The notes under the pieces are model-generated. The model was given only the letters and a program-made list of their open reading frames with translations. It made no database searches and was not told the DNA's origin. A program made the translations under genes and the position numbers. 64,000 bases of DNA from Avena insularis (Eukaryota; Streptophyta; Magnoliopsida; Poales; Poaceae): assembly GCA_023614405.1 (NCBI GenBank), contig CM042688.1:445274028-445338027 (forward strand), read 5' to 3'. Of this stretch, positions 46,472-58,270 are shown one piece after another (position 1 is the stretch's first letter; each line of letters opens with the position of its first letter).

Positions 46472-46715
46472 AGGCACTAGAGCACTGTCGTAGCATGAGA
46501 TGTATCGGTCCCACTTATCATAGCTTGCAGAATGGTTCTTCAAACCATGTGTTTTCCTTTGTTGTGGTGGTGTGTGTTTGTATCGTGTGCTTGTTTGCAT
46601 GAATGAAATGAAGTTAGTTACAAAACCTGAGTCAAACTCAAAGTTTTAGTCTTGAAAAAAAAACCATGAACCTTAGAACTTTCCCTCTTACCCCTTCATC
46701 TACCTCAATCTTTAG

Positions 46716-47900
46716 ATGACTCGTGGAAACCAAGGAGGGAGCAGCTCGTCGCAAGACCCAATGCTTCAGATCTTGCAGAATCTCATCACAGACAGAGAAG
46801 CAAGCAGGGCAAAGCGCCAAGCAAATCTAACAACACTACAATAGATCGCCCAAATGGCTCTCAACAACCAAGGGCATGGAAACTAGGATCACCATGGATC
46901 CAAACTCAAAAACTTTCAGAGTACCAATCCCCCAATCTTTAACCAGGCTGAAAACCCACTAGATGCTGATGACTGGTTACAGACAACGGAAAACAACTTA
47001 GAAGTAGCCGGAGTTGATGACAACGAGAAAGTTCTCTTCGCCACCCACTATCTAGCAGGAGATGCAAGAGCTTGGTGGACTAGTATCCGTAACATGAACC
47101 ATGGTCAAGTGATGACATGGGAAGCCTTCAAAACCATGTTCAGCCGCACCCACGCGCCGCAAGGTCTAGTCACCAGACTAAGGGATGAGTTTCGCGACTT
47201 GAAGCAGGGCCGAATGACTATGGTGGAATACCGTGATAGATTCCTGTTGCTTGCAAGATACGCCCCTGATGATATCAACACAGAGGTCAAGAAGAAAGAG
47301 AGATTCCTGAACGGACTACATGATGAGATGCAGACTGTCCTCATCAACATCCGCTTCAAGGATCTCGAAGAGCTAGTCGACTCTGCCATTCAGATGGATG
47401 GGAAGATTAACCAGGCAAACAACCACCATAAACATCATATGATGCAGCAATTTGGATCCAGCAGTCACCAGAAGTACCGTCCCAACCCCTCACCATGATA
47501 TGCACCAAGGAACAACCGACCCCCAATGTCTCTCCCAAGCTACCCCAACCGTAGCGGAGGCAATGTGAAGTCCGGAGGAAACAAAAACTCCGGCAACACC
47601 AACCATTTCAACCGTGCCCCTCCCAAGAACAACAACAACAACAACAAGAACACTGCACCCAGAACTGGTAGCAACGCTGTTCCCATCGCAGCAAAGGACA
47701 AGTCCCAGATCACCTGTTTCGAGTGTGGAGTAAAGGGCCACTATTCCAATGAGTGTCCTAAGAAGACTGCCGCCACTGCCAATGTGAATGCCCCAGCTCA
47801 ACAGCAGCGTCGTGTTAAACCAGGGAGAAGATTTTCCCTAGGTAACCCTCACAACCGCAACGGCCGTCTCTTCCACATGAACGCCGAAGAAGCCCAAGAA
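46716..47900 (+). pseudogene. gag of the Tekay-like element
   Basis: Encodes the capsid and nucleocapsid. ATG at 46716; the frame holds stops near 46830 and 46884 and at 47496-47498. The retrotransposon-gag domain is clear from about 46950 to 47400 (ADDWLQTTEN, YLAGDARAWW, RDEFRDLKQGRMTMVEY, FLNGLHDEMQ). An N/P-rich linker with a polyasparagine run (about 47628-47650) leads to a CCHC zinc knuckle, CFECGVKGHYSNEC, at 47715-47756, complete in all four ligands. gag and pol share one frame, as is usual in chromoviruses. Confidence 0.92.
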
Positions 47901-50900
47901 GCGCTAGATGTAGTGCTGGGTATGTTTTCTGTCAACTCAGTTTTAGCAAGGGTATTGTTTGATTTAGGAGCATCGCATTCATTTTTCACCGAAGAATTTG
48001 CATGCACTAGTAAGATTGACCCAACCAACTTGAAGCATGTCATGATAGTTCAAATCCCCGGATCAACTACAAAAGCTAGAAAAATTTACAAAGTTGTACC
48101 TATCAGGATACATGGGATAGATTTTTATGCCAACCTTATAGTACTTGGAACCAAAGGATTGGAAGTAGTACTAGGTATGGACTGGATGTCAAGGCATAAA
48201 GGAATGATAGGCTATGCTAAGAAAGCCATCACCATGACCAGTAGTTCTGGAATAACAGTAGAGCATATATCTGAAACCTTACCCCGTCAATTCAAGTGCA
48301 ACAAGAGTCTAGCCCTACCCACCATAGACCAAGTCAGAGTAGTCTGTGAATACCCCGACGTATTCCGAGATGAATTGCCAGGTATGCCCCCGGATAGGGA
48401 TATTGAGTTCATTATCGAACTAATCCTCGGAACCAGACCCATAGCCTAGAGACCCTATAGCATGAACCCCTCAGAGTTAGTGGAACTGAAGAAGCAGTTA
48501 GATGCCATGTTAACAACATGCTTGATTCAACCAAGCGCATCTCCATGGAGATCACCAGTGTTATTCGTTGACAAGAAAGATGGAGGCAACCGTTTGTGCA
48601 CAGATTACAGAAAGTTAAATGACGTCACCATCAAGAGCCAGTTCCCCTTTCCCAAGATAGAGGATCTATTTGATCAGTTGACTGGAGCTCAGGTATTCTC
48701 AAAGATTGATCTTAGGACTGGTTATCACCAACTTAAGATTCGTGCAACGGATATTCCTAAGACCGCCTTCACTACTCGCTATGGTTTATACGAGTATACG
48801 GTTTTGTCTTTTGGATTAACCAATGCCCCTGCTTATTTCATGAAACTCATGAATAAGATCTTTATGAATTTCGTAGATAAGTTTGTAGTTGTGTTTATTG
48901 ACGACATCCTTATCTACTCCCAGTCAGAAGAAGAGCATGAGCAACATCTGAGAATCATCCTAGAAACGCTGAGAGAACATCGGTTATATGCCAAGTTCAG
49001 CAAGTCTGAGTTTTGGCTGAAAGAAGTAGGATTCCTAGGACATATTGTGTCTGCCGGAGGAGTTTCTGTTGATCCCGCCAACATCAGAGATGTCGAAGCA
49101 TGGGAGCCCCAACCACTCAAACCCAAGTCTGTGCATTCCTCGAATTAGCGAGATAATACCACAAGTTCGTCGAAGGATTTTCAAGCATCGCCAGACCCAT
49201 AACCCAATTGTTGAAGAAGGACAAGAAATTTGAATGGACTGACAAGTGTGAAGCCAGTTTCCAAGAGCTGAAGAAGAGATTCATATCAGCCCCAATATTG
49301 ATCATGCCAGACATCAAGAAGCCGTTTGATGTATATTGTGATGCATCCAAGATTGGTCTCGGATGTGTATTGATGCAAGAAGGCAAAGTCATCGCTTATC
49401 TGTCTCGACAACTGAAGCATCATGGGCAGAACTATCCAACCCATGATCTTGAGCTAGCAGCCGTAGTTTTGGCATTGAAGACATGGCATAATTATCTGAT
49501 GGGTAATCGCTGTGAGATTTATTCAGATCACAAGAGCTTGAAGTATATTTTCACTCAGTAGGAGCTGAATATGAGACAAAGGAGATGGATAGAGTTAATC
49601 AAGGATTATGACCTTGACATTCACTACCATCCCCGCAAAGCCAATGTGGTAGCGGATGCTCTTAGCAGATTGCCTTGCAGGCTAAACACCATGATCAAGG
49701 AGAAGCAGCCAAGTTTGTATGAGGAGTTGGAGCAGTTTAGGACTGAGCTAGTTAGCAAAGGATTCTTAGCTAGCATTGAACTTCAACCCACATTGATTAG
49801 CCAAATCAAGGAAGTCCAGAAGGGAAATGAAAGTATCGACGGAATCAAACATCGTATTGGTACATGAAAGGTACCAGGATTCACGGAAGACGAAGAAGGA
49901 GTTCTATGGTACAAAGGCCGTATCTGTGTGCGAGCAGATTCGGAACTGAAGCAAGTTATCATGAAGGAAGCTCGTGATACTCTTTATTCTATCCACCCCG
50001 GAGGAACAAAGATGTATCAAGACCTGAAAGAGAAATTTTGGTGGCACAAGATGAAGAGAGAGATCGGAAGCTACATCGCCAAATGTGACATCTGTCAAAG
50101 AGTCAAAGTAGAGCATCAGAGACCCGCATGACTGTTGCAACCATTGCAGATTCCAAAATGGAAATGGGATTCCATTGGAATGGACTTTATCACCGGTTTG
50201 CCTACTTCCAGTAGGGGGAATGACTCAATCTGGGTCATAGTTGATAGACTGTCCAAGGTAGCTCACTTGATACCTGCCAAGACTACCTACCAGAGTGCGA
50301 AGCTAGCAGAGCTGTACATTGCTAGGATTGTTAGTCTGCATGGAACCCCCAAGACCATAGTATCAGATCGAGGAACCCAATTTACCTCGAGATTTTGGCA
50401 GAAGGTTCAGGAAGGATTGGGAACCAAGTTGAATTTCAGCACCGCTTATCACCCGCAAACTGATGGACAGACTGAAAGAGTCAACCAGATCCTAGAAGAT
50501 ATGTTAAGAGCTTGTGTGTTAAAATATGGATCAAAATGGGAAGACTGCCTTCCTTTCGCAGAATTCTCATATAACAACAGTTACCAAGCTAGTTTGCAGA
50601 TGGCACCATTTGAGTTCCTATACGGAAGAAAGTGTTGCACCCCTTTGAATTGGTCGCAAGTAGGAGAGAGTCAGATCTTTGGACCCGACATTCTCTGAGA
50701 AGCCGAAGAGAAAGGTCACAAAGTCCATGAGCACCTCAAGACCGCCCAATCCAGACAGAAGAGTTATGCCGACAAGAGAAGGAGAGAACCTGACTTTCAA
50801 TGTCAGAGATTTTGTATATCTCAAGGTTTCGCCATTGAAAGGAACCCAACGCTTTAGTCTGAAAGGAAAGTTAGCCCCCAGATATATCAAACCCTTCAAG

Positions 50901-51194
50901 ATTCTGAACCGTCGAGGAGAAGTATCGTATCAACTGGAACTGCCAGAAGAGATGTCAGCCATCCACAATGTGTTCCATATCTCGTTACTTCGCAAATGCC
51001 TGGAAGGGCCGGAGAAGACGGAAGTTTTCAAGAACATCGATCACCGAGCTGTGGAGACCAACAACGATCAGACATATCGTGAAGTGCCCATCCGTATCCT
51101 AGAAGAAGCTTACAGAACCACCAGGACCAGAAGTATCAAATTCCTCAAGATTCAATGGAGCAACCATACCGAAGAGGAAGCCACGTGGGAGTGA
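47901..51194 (+). pseudogene. pol of the Tekay-like element
   Basis: Protease: the active site reads LFDLGASHSF (47961), that is D-L-G where the family has D-S/T-G, so it is probably inactive. RT (about 48462-49090) has [16 protein letters not shown] and the catalytic FIDD (48894-48905). RNase H (49208-49660) has DVYCDAS and YSDHKSLKY. The integrase has a zinc-binding start (about 49975-50110, ending CDICQR) and a core with WDSIGMDFITGLP, TIVSDRGTQF and QTDGQTERVNQ, so its catalytic residues are kept. The integrase C-terminus (50800-51000) is followed by a chromodomain-like end (RTRSIKFLKIQWSNH...EATWE). Stops lie at 48447, 49559, 49865, 50129 and 50696; frames shift near 49110-49200 and near 50750-50800. 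The final stop is 51192-51194. Confidence 0.93.
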
Positions 51195-51251
51195 GAAGAT
51201 TACATTAGGACAGAGTTCCCAGATCTCTTTAGTTCCTAGTTTTCTTTTGTA

Positions 51252-51290
51252 AATCTCGAGACGAGATTTTGTTTAAGGGGGGGGAAGGTT
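51252..51290 (+). promoter_or_regulatory. Near-palindrome and polypurine tract
   Basis: AATCTCGAGACGAGATT (51252-51268) then AAGGGGGGGGAAGG (51275-51288) just before the 3' LTR. The first motif can fold as an AATCTC/GAGATT stem. Its counterpart is in the LARD at 36812-36828. Confidence 0.82.
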
Positions 51291-54200
51291 TGTAACATCC
51301 CAAAACTTTAATCCAAGGCTATTAAGATCCAAGTCATCTAAATTAGTGTTAACAAAAACTTTTTCAATTAAAATTATGAAAGCATTCATATGTGTGTGCA
51401 TTTAAATAGGAGTTGTTTTGAATTGCCAGGATTAAGTGATCCATTGCTTGTAAAATGATTCTTAGGTGAAATAAACATCATCTAGATCATTCGCAAACAA
51501 ATCCCAAAGAAAAACAAATCAAAATGAATAAAAGAAAGAAATGGTCATTTGTGCCATTTTAATCAACATGCCTACTCTGGCTATTCCTAGTACTCAATTC
51601 TTAACAGAGACAAATGTGGATCTTTGCACCCCTTGCTAGTACATGTAATGATGTACCAGGACCCATTTTGTGATCTCCCAAAAACTTTCAAACACTAATT
51701 TTAAATGGCATTTGAAATTTGAATGTAATTCATGGGAAGATCACACTTATTCAAAAACCACTCAAATGAGCTCCATTTTCAAAAACCAAGCAACCATAGA
51801 GGCTTAAGCATGTGTATAGAAAAGCTACCAAAATTCATTCAAAAAATTTAAACTTGAGTTCATGCGGCCATTGTGTCAAACACTTGGCAGGCAGAATCAA
51901 AATGGCGTAACTTATACTGTTTTTGATCAAATTTGGTTGAGCCATTTGAACCGAATTCAAGCCCCTTGTCTCCCCCATACCCAACCAAACCAAAACCCAC
52001 CCTAGTTCTAGCCCCTGGCGCCAGTACAACGCAGCCCCGATGCCATGCTCGCCAGCCAAAGTTGCCAACACAGCAGCAGACCGACAGCCCCTCTCTGTCG
52101 CTCTAGGAAGCTAGGCGCCAGCCTACCGCCGCCCACGGTCCACCCCACGCTCACTGCCAGCCCCTGGACCACCGAGGAACTGCCGCGCACTAAGTCTATG
52201 CGTGCAGCCAGAGCACGCCAGAGCGCCAACGCCACCAGCACGCAAAAGACCGCATCTCGACCTAATCCCGCGCGCGCCACTCCGCCTCGACCCCAGCAAC
52301 CCGCCAGACACGCCCATGCACTGTCGCGTGACCCACAGTCTCCGTGCGCCACGTCGAGCACTGCCTCTGTCTCCTAGAGCGCGGGATGCTCCCGACCAAA
52401 CGCCACCGTCCCTAGCTGCGCATTTACGCCAGAGAGCACCACCAGGAGGCAGGCCACCCTCTCCTACCTCAGGCCATGCTGCTAGCCCGCTGTGCAGCCC
52501 TCACCGGAGTCGCCTGCCCATCCCTTTCGGTCGCCTCGTCGATCTATAAATAGAGGCCACTCTAGCACAAACCACTCACACCATTCCACTCCCCTCTCCT
52601 CACTGGTCCTTCCCTGCCTCTAGCCAGAGCAGCTCGAGCACTTGTTCGCCGGAATTTGGTCGGAGGAGCCCGCTGCAGAGGAGGAGAAGGCATCGTCGAT
52701 TTCGTCCACCCCAGGAGCTGCCGTGACCATGCCTGAGCTCGCCGTCGTCCACCAGTTTGATCGCCCCATCACCGTCGTTGCTGGAGCCCTGGTACGCCCC
52801 CTGAGCACCCCCACCGAGCCGCTAGGGTTAGACCTCGCCGGCGACCTGTCCGTCGTCAACGACGATCCCCAGCCGTAGATCCTAGTTGTAATTAACGACC
52901 CACATCGCCCCGTACCTCTTCGCGTGTAAAGAGCCAACGACCGTGGACCCCACAGTTGTGCCCTTTTAGTAGATTGCCACTGCCCGCCTGCTGCCTCAAG
53001 GCGACCCATTTAATTCAAATTATGATTTTTCTATTTTAGTTGGAACTTAGTTTTGTCCCCTAGTTTGAAAATCAATTCAGAGAGATCTACAAATCCAAAT
53101 GGAATGATTCCAATTTTGATAGAAAGCTACTGAAAAGATCTACCCAAGCCCGTTGGATTTAATTCAATTAGTGTTATAGATCTCTCCTAGTAAAAATAAC
53201 AAGACAGGAGCTTTTGCACATTCAAACATTTTATAAAATCAACCATAATAGCTTTTGAGTTGATTACAACTCTCAAAAATCACATTTAACCATACCTATC
53301 TGAATATGTAATAATATTAGGGTTTACATGCAGTGACTTTGGACTAGTACCAAAATAGTGCTATATAGGCATTTCTAGTCACTTTAAATCACTAAATAAT
53401 GAACTTAAACCAAAGTAATTATGAACCAACCCTTAAATTACATTCCCATATGTTAGAATATGTGGTGATGACATGTGTCCACATGATCCCAGATTTTAAG
53501 TGGTGAATATTAAATCTTAGTTAATTTTCAATGAGTAGAAATTACTTTTCTTAAATAAAAAGAATAAAACTAGTTAATAAAACTTGTGATGCTTGTAATG
53601 ATAATAGATCATCAAATGTGTGCCTTAGAGTGCTAATTAGACTAGTTAAGTATTGTTTGGTGATTGTGTACTCCTTATGTATTTATATACGATAGTACCA
53701 ACCAAGCTTTCGAGGAGGAGGAGTTCTATGAAGAGGAGGAAGAAAAATTCAACCACTTCACCAACCAAGGCATTCTATTGTTAGCAAGCTATAATCAAGC
53801 TAGATAAAATAAGCAAGATGCATTAGGCATGCTTTGGTTATACCACCTTAACTATTACTTACCCCAAGTATTATTTTCCAAGCTTTACTTCCTTTACTTT
53901 ACCAAAGACCTTTACTTGTTTTGAAGTAGCATAAAGAGTATAAAACTTGACCTATTTAGATAACTTTAGATGTCATTCTATGGCATGAGATTGATCCCAT
54001 CTTTCCACCGTAGTGAACACTCTTAACTTAGTAGTTTATAGTTAGATAAAAACTTGAGTCACTTTAGATGGGAACACTTGGTGAAAATGAATTGTGAAAA
54101 CCTTAGAATGATGAGTCATTCTATTGAAATGTTTTGACATGTGTTGAGAAACACAAATGGTTTATGATGATGAAAATGTTGAGGCATGAGCCTTGACCCT

Positions 54201-55187
54201 TTTACAAAACTGATGGTTGGATTTGGATGCGATACCATTCCAAATTTATCGTACAACCACAATACCTGAATTGGGTAAGGCTTAGCCGGAAGTTTATATG
54301 CATTAGTATTAGTTCCCTCGCGGGAGAGGTTTGAGATAAGGCTACCTCTCAATGTTGTCCACCTATGTAGTGCCCAAGATGACAGATGGTCATGGTAGGG
54401 AGGCCATGCTCATAGGAGAGGTGCTTATACTAGAGTGTGTAAAGGAAAGGTTATGTTTGACTATCTGCATACTAAGTATGATGATTCAGGGTTATCCCTG
54501 ACAGATGTATCGAATCTTGTGGTGAAAGTGTACCACCTCTGCAGAGTGTCAAACTATTCGAATAGCCACGTCCGTGGTTATGGACAGTTGGAGTGGCCAT
54601 ACTGTTTTGTTGTCAGATGTTTTCAAAATAACTTATGAAATGAATGATGAATCTTGACTTGACCACAACAGGGTTGTGACTATGACACTAGCTTCCCAAC
54701 TTAAGTGATTCTAGAACTTTATTTTATCTTTCTTTGCTTATGAACTCAGCTTAGGTTTCAAACTTAACTTTATAGTTAAACCCAGAGTTAGCACTTTACT
54801 TAGAACTATACTACTTGTTAGTGGTAGTTTGCGAGTAATTAAAGACTACTCATGGCTTTTGTCCCTAGCTTTTATAATGGCCAGACTATGAAGGAGACTA
54901 CCAAGATGATGGCCATCAGGATGGCTATGATAACTAGAACTATCTGCCTTTGTCAGCATTACCTGTGCCCCTGAAGATGGACCCCACCGCTACGCTTATC
55001 TTTTACTCCGCTGCTTGTTGTATTAAGACTGGATCATGAGATCCTTATTTGTGTAAGACCTTATGTATGGTTTGTAATGGATGATGTACTGTGATATCGA
55101 ATCTGTTAAGTCTCGTAAAAATGGTAATCATGGGATTGCGATGAATGACATAACAGACATCTGGGATTAAAAATCCGGGTGTTGACA
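51291..55187 (+). repeat. 3' LTR of the Tekay-like element, full length
   Basis: 3897 bp, with TATA box at 52545-52552. It retains 54275-54884, missing from the 5' LTR but present in the inverted copy at the window end. Around 52930-53000 it has lost part of the GC-rich segment present at 43800-43900. GC-rich frames at 52045-52549 are not genes. Confidence 0.92.
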
Positions 55188-55883
55188 CCGTTGGATTAGA
55201 TGGCGATGGACGGGCATGGTTCTTTGTCCTCACTGAGATGGCCGCTGTGGTGGAGAAACCCTAACTAGGTCAGGGCGGTGGCGGGGAGCTTACCAGAGGG
55301 CGGAGAGGCGATGTGGAGGGGCCAGGGCGACGTGGCGCACCGCGGCAATCCCAAGACAGGCGGCGGTGGCGGTTTCGATGCAGAGTCGAGGTCGCACGCA
55401 TCCGCGACATGGACGGCTTCGGGAGCTCGCCGGAGATGGCTCGTGGGGGCGTGCATGTCCTCTGGGAAGTGAAGGGGAGAACCAGGAGGTGTCCTGAAGC
55501 CATTATCGAACACCTGGTGGTGCGGAGGGAGCTCGGAGAGGGTGGACTCGGGGGTAGTGCTCCGCTCAGGTATTTGCCAGTGGTGGCGCCTTTGGTGCTC
55601 CTGCAACAAGGGAGGCGACACAGGGAGCTGGATCAGAGGTAGGTGAACCCACTAAAATTAAGGGAAAATGGGAGAAGTGGTCAGGGTGGCCTACAAACTT
55701 GCATGCATGATTGAGCCCGAGAAGGCTCCTTCTCCTTCCCCAAGGTGATGGGGAGCTAGGGATCAGTTTCTAGGGTTCTGAGAGTATAAGAGGAAGCTGG
55801 GAGAGGGGAAATGAGCGAGAGTGGGCAGGCTGGGATGGCTCTGTCCTTTTTAAACCGAAGAGGAGTGGTCTAAGGTAGACCAT
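55188..55883 (-). repeat. LARD 5' LTR, second segment
   Basis: Resumes with the CCGTT duplication and matches about 33690-34380 of the other LTR, including the GC-rich section. It ends at GACCAT, where the Sabrina-like element enters; ACCAT (55879-55883) is the predicted target duplication. Confidence 0.87.
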
Positions 55884-57249
55884 TGATACGTTGTAAATGT
55901 ATCTATAAATTTTGATGCTCCATGCTTGTTTTATATCAACTATCTTATGTTTTGTCTACATTGTGAGATACTTTTATGCATTTTATGGAACTAACCTATT
56001 AACAAGATGATGCAGAGTCAGTTGCCTGTTTTCTGCTGTTTTTGGTTTCAGAAAAGCTCGTAAACAAATATTCTCGGAATTGGACGGGACAAAAGCCAAA
56101 GTTCCTATTTTACCAGAAGACTTATGGAGCCAGAAGACGAGATGGAGAGAGGCCACGAGGGGCCCACACCACCTGGTGGCACGGGCCAGGCCGGGCCACG
56201 CCAGGGGGTCGTGTGGCCCCCTAAGGCGGCCACCGACCTTGCCTCTTCTCCTATTAAAGCTTCCCAGGATGAAAACCCTAAGGAGCAGAGCAGAATTCCA
56301 CGGAAAGTTCCACAGCTCCTCCGCCACCAAAGAGGAGATTCAGGGGACATAAGTCTTTGTTTCAGGACCCTGCCGGGACGAGGAAGTGCCCCGGGAGCCA
56401 TTTCCATCGACTCCATAGCCATCTCCATCGCTGTTGCTGACTCCCATGATGAGGAGGGAGGATTTATCTCTCAAGGCTAAGGGCTCTACCGGTAGCTATG
56501 TGTTCATCTCTCTTTCTATGCGTGATCTTATGAGATCATGAGCTTTGTAATCTATGGATCTATTCTGCTACTCAAGTTCTTTAATTAATCTCTGCTTATG
56601 CCCACATGTGTGAAGTTGACAGTGTGCACACCGTGCGGCACTTTGGTGAAGGTTACTAAAATACTTATCATGAGTATAATTTGAGTTGGATGTCTCTATG
56701 AGATTGTGGTGTTTGTTCGAACCATCTAGCGCTCAAGGTGACAGTGAGGGGTTATCTAGATGGGGAATACAAACTTTAAGGTGTGCTGTTATAGCCCTAC
56801 ATCGTCCAACCGGAGAGTAGTTCAGGGTAGCATAATGAAGAGAAGATATTTATATGAGAGTGTCCACTAGTGAAAGTATGATCCCTAGGCCTTGTTTCTA
56901 AGCATTGAAACACCATTTACAATCAGTCCTATTACATGTCTTCTTGCTGCCGCTTTTATTTCAGATTGCAATGACCACTTATAATCATCCATATTACTTG
57001 TATTTCACTATCTCTTCCCCGAACTAGTGCACCTATACACCTGACAAGTGTATTGGGTGTGTTGGGGACACAAGGGACTTCTTGTATCTTGATTGTAGGG
57101 TTGCTTGAGAGGGATACCTTTGACCACTTCCTCCCTGAGTTAGATAAACCTTGGGTGATCCACTTAAGGGAAACTTGCTCTTGTTCTAAAAACCTCTGCA
57201 ATTGGACGCCCAGTACTGTCTACAAGATTAGAAGCGTGCGTAGACATCA
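55884..57249 (+). repeat. 5' LTR of the Sabrina-like element
   Basis: Starts TGATACGTTG and ends GACATCA. Compared with 60870-61649 it has several base changes. Its TATA box is altered (TATTAAAG at 56252-56259 against TATAAAAG at 61238-61245). The frames at 56080-56480 lie in the GC-rich LTR part and are not genes. Confidence 0.85.
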
Positions 57250-57259
57250 AGCTATTTTC

Positions 57260-57277
57260 TGGCGTCGTTGCCGGGGA
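57260..57277 (+). promoter_or_regulatory. Primer binding site, Athila type (tRNA-Asp)
   Basis: TGGCGTCGTTGCCGGGGA, ten bases after the LTR end, one change (C to T) from the common TGGCGCCGTTGCCGGGGA. Confidence 0.88.
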
Positions 57278-57422
57278 GGTAAGGTAAAAGGTACTCACAT
57301 CCTCTGGATACTAAGCTATCTTCTAGTACTGTTGCTGGTGTGTGAGTTCCCAAAGTTATTTCTTTTAGATTTTGCAATTATATATTTTTGTTTCTTGTTT
57401 TTATTTTCACTAGTTAGGCTTA

Positions 57423-58270
57423 ATGGAAAAGAACAACAAAATTAGAGAGATTTATAGTATTTGTCTTTAGTTAGGAAGTGAAGTGTTTGAAGAGAAAATT
57501 AAAAAACCTATGGAACTTTATTTGCATTCTAATAGCAATGTTATTAGTATGAATTCTTTGAACACCATTATTGCTAATGCTATGGAAAAGTCTAAGCTTT
57601 GGGAAGCTAGTTTTGATGAACATGATATATTTAGCCCCCAAGCACGGAGGAGAAAATTTACTTTGATGATACTATACCTCCAATATGTGACGTTTACAAT
57701 GATGAATATGATATTTTCAGTCCACCTACTATTGAGGATAAAATTAATTACGATTATAATATGCCTCCTATATTTGATGATTATGGTGATGAGAATAATA
57801 ATGATAGCTATTTTGATGAATTTGCTCCCACTATGATTAATAAGAATGACTATGCTTATAGGGAGAGTAATAGTTATTTTATGCATGTGGATCATGATAA
57901 GAATGTTTTATGTGATATTTGTATTGTTAATTTTATTCATGATGCTACTGAAAGTTATTATCAGAGAGGGAAACATGATTTTATGTATCTCAACAATATT
58001 AAGTTTCCCCTCTTTATGTTGAAATTTTTGAAGTTGCACTTGTTGTGCTTTCCTATGCTTGTTGCTCTGTGCTTTCGTGGCTTGTTTATTTACAAGATTA
58101 TTTTTCATAGGAAGTGGGTTAGACTTAAATTTGTTCCATATTTTCTTCTTTATCCTCTCTTTTACTTCAATTCATATTTCTTGTGTGAGCATCATCGAAA
58201 TTATCATGCCTATTTTTACCTTCAGTTTATTTTTTGTTTTGTTGATTCTTGGAAGTTATTGCCTCTGTAA
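57423..58270 (+). pseudogene. Sabrina-type interior ORF
   Basis: Protein of unknown role carried by non-autonomous Athila-lineage elements of Triticeae. ATG at 57423, a stop at 57465-57467, then an open frame to about 57645. A frameshift leads to a second frame that runs to the stop at 58270. The first part is acidic with a repeated motif, FDEHDIFSP (near 57616) and NDEYDIFSP (near 57697), and paired PPI(C/F)D segments. The later part has a CDIC...NFIHDATESYY stretch and then a strongly hydrophobic section (58003-58110, LFMLKFLKLHLLCFPMLV) that could span a membrane. No enzyme motif was seen. It may be a remnant of gag, but that is not established. Confidence 0.6.

Larger units (their letters stand above)
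42164..55187 (+). mobile_element. Ty3-gypsy chromovirus, Tekay-like, decayed
   Basis: A 13,024-bp plus-strand element with LTRs 42164-45472 and 51291-55187, a tRNA-iMet primer site, an extra ORF before gag, gag-pol in the order protease, RT, RNase H, integrase, chromodomain, a polypurine tract, and a perfect CCGTT target duplication (42159-42163 and 55188-55192). RT before integrase defines Ty3-gypsy, and the terminal chromodomain plus 3.9-kb LTR suggest the Tekay/Del lineage. It sits in the LARD LTR, so it inserted later. Several stops and two frameshifts make it non-autonomous. Confidence 0.93.
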
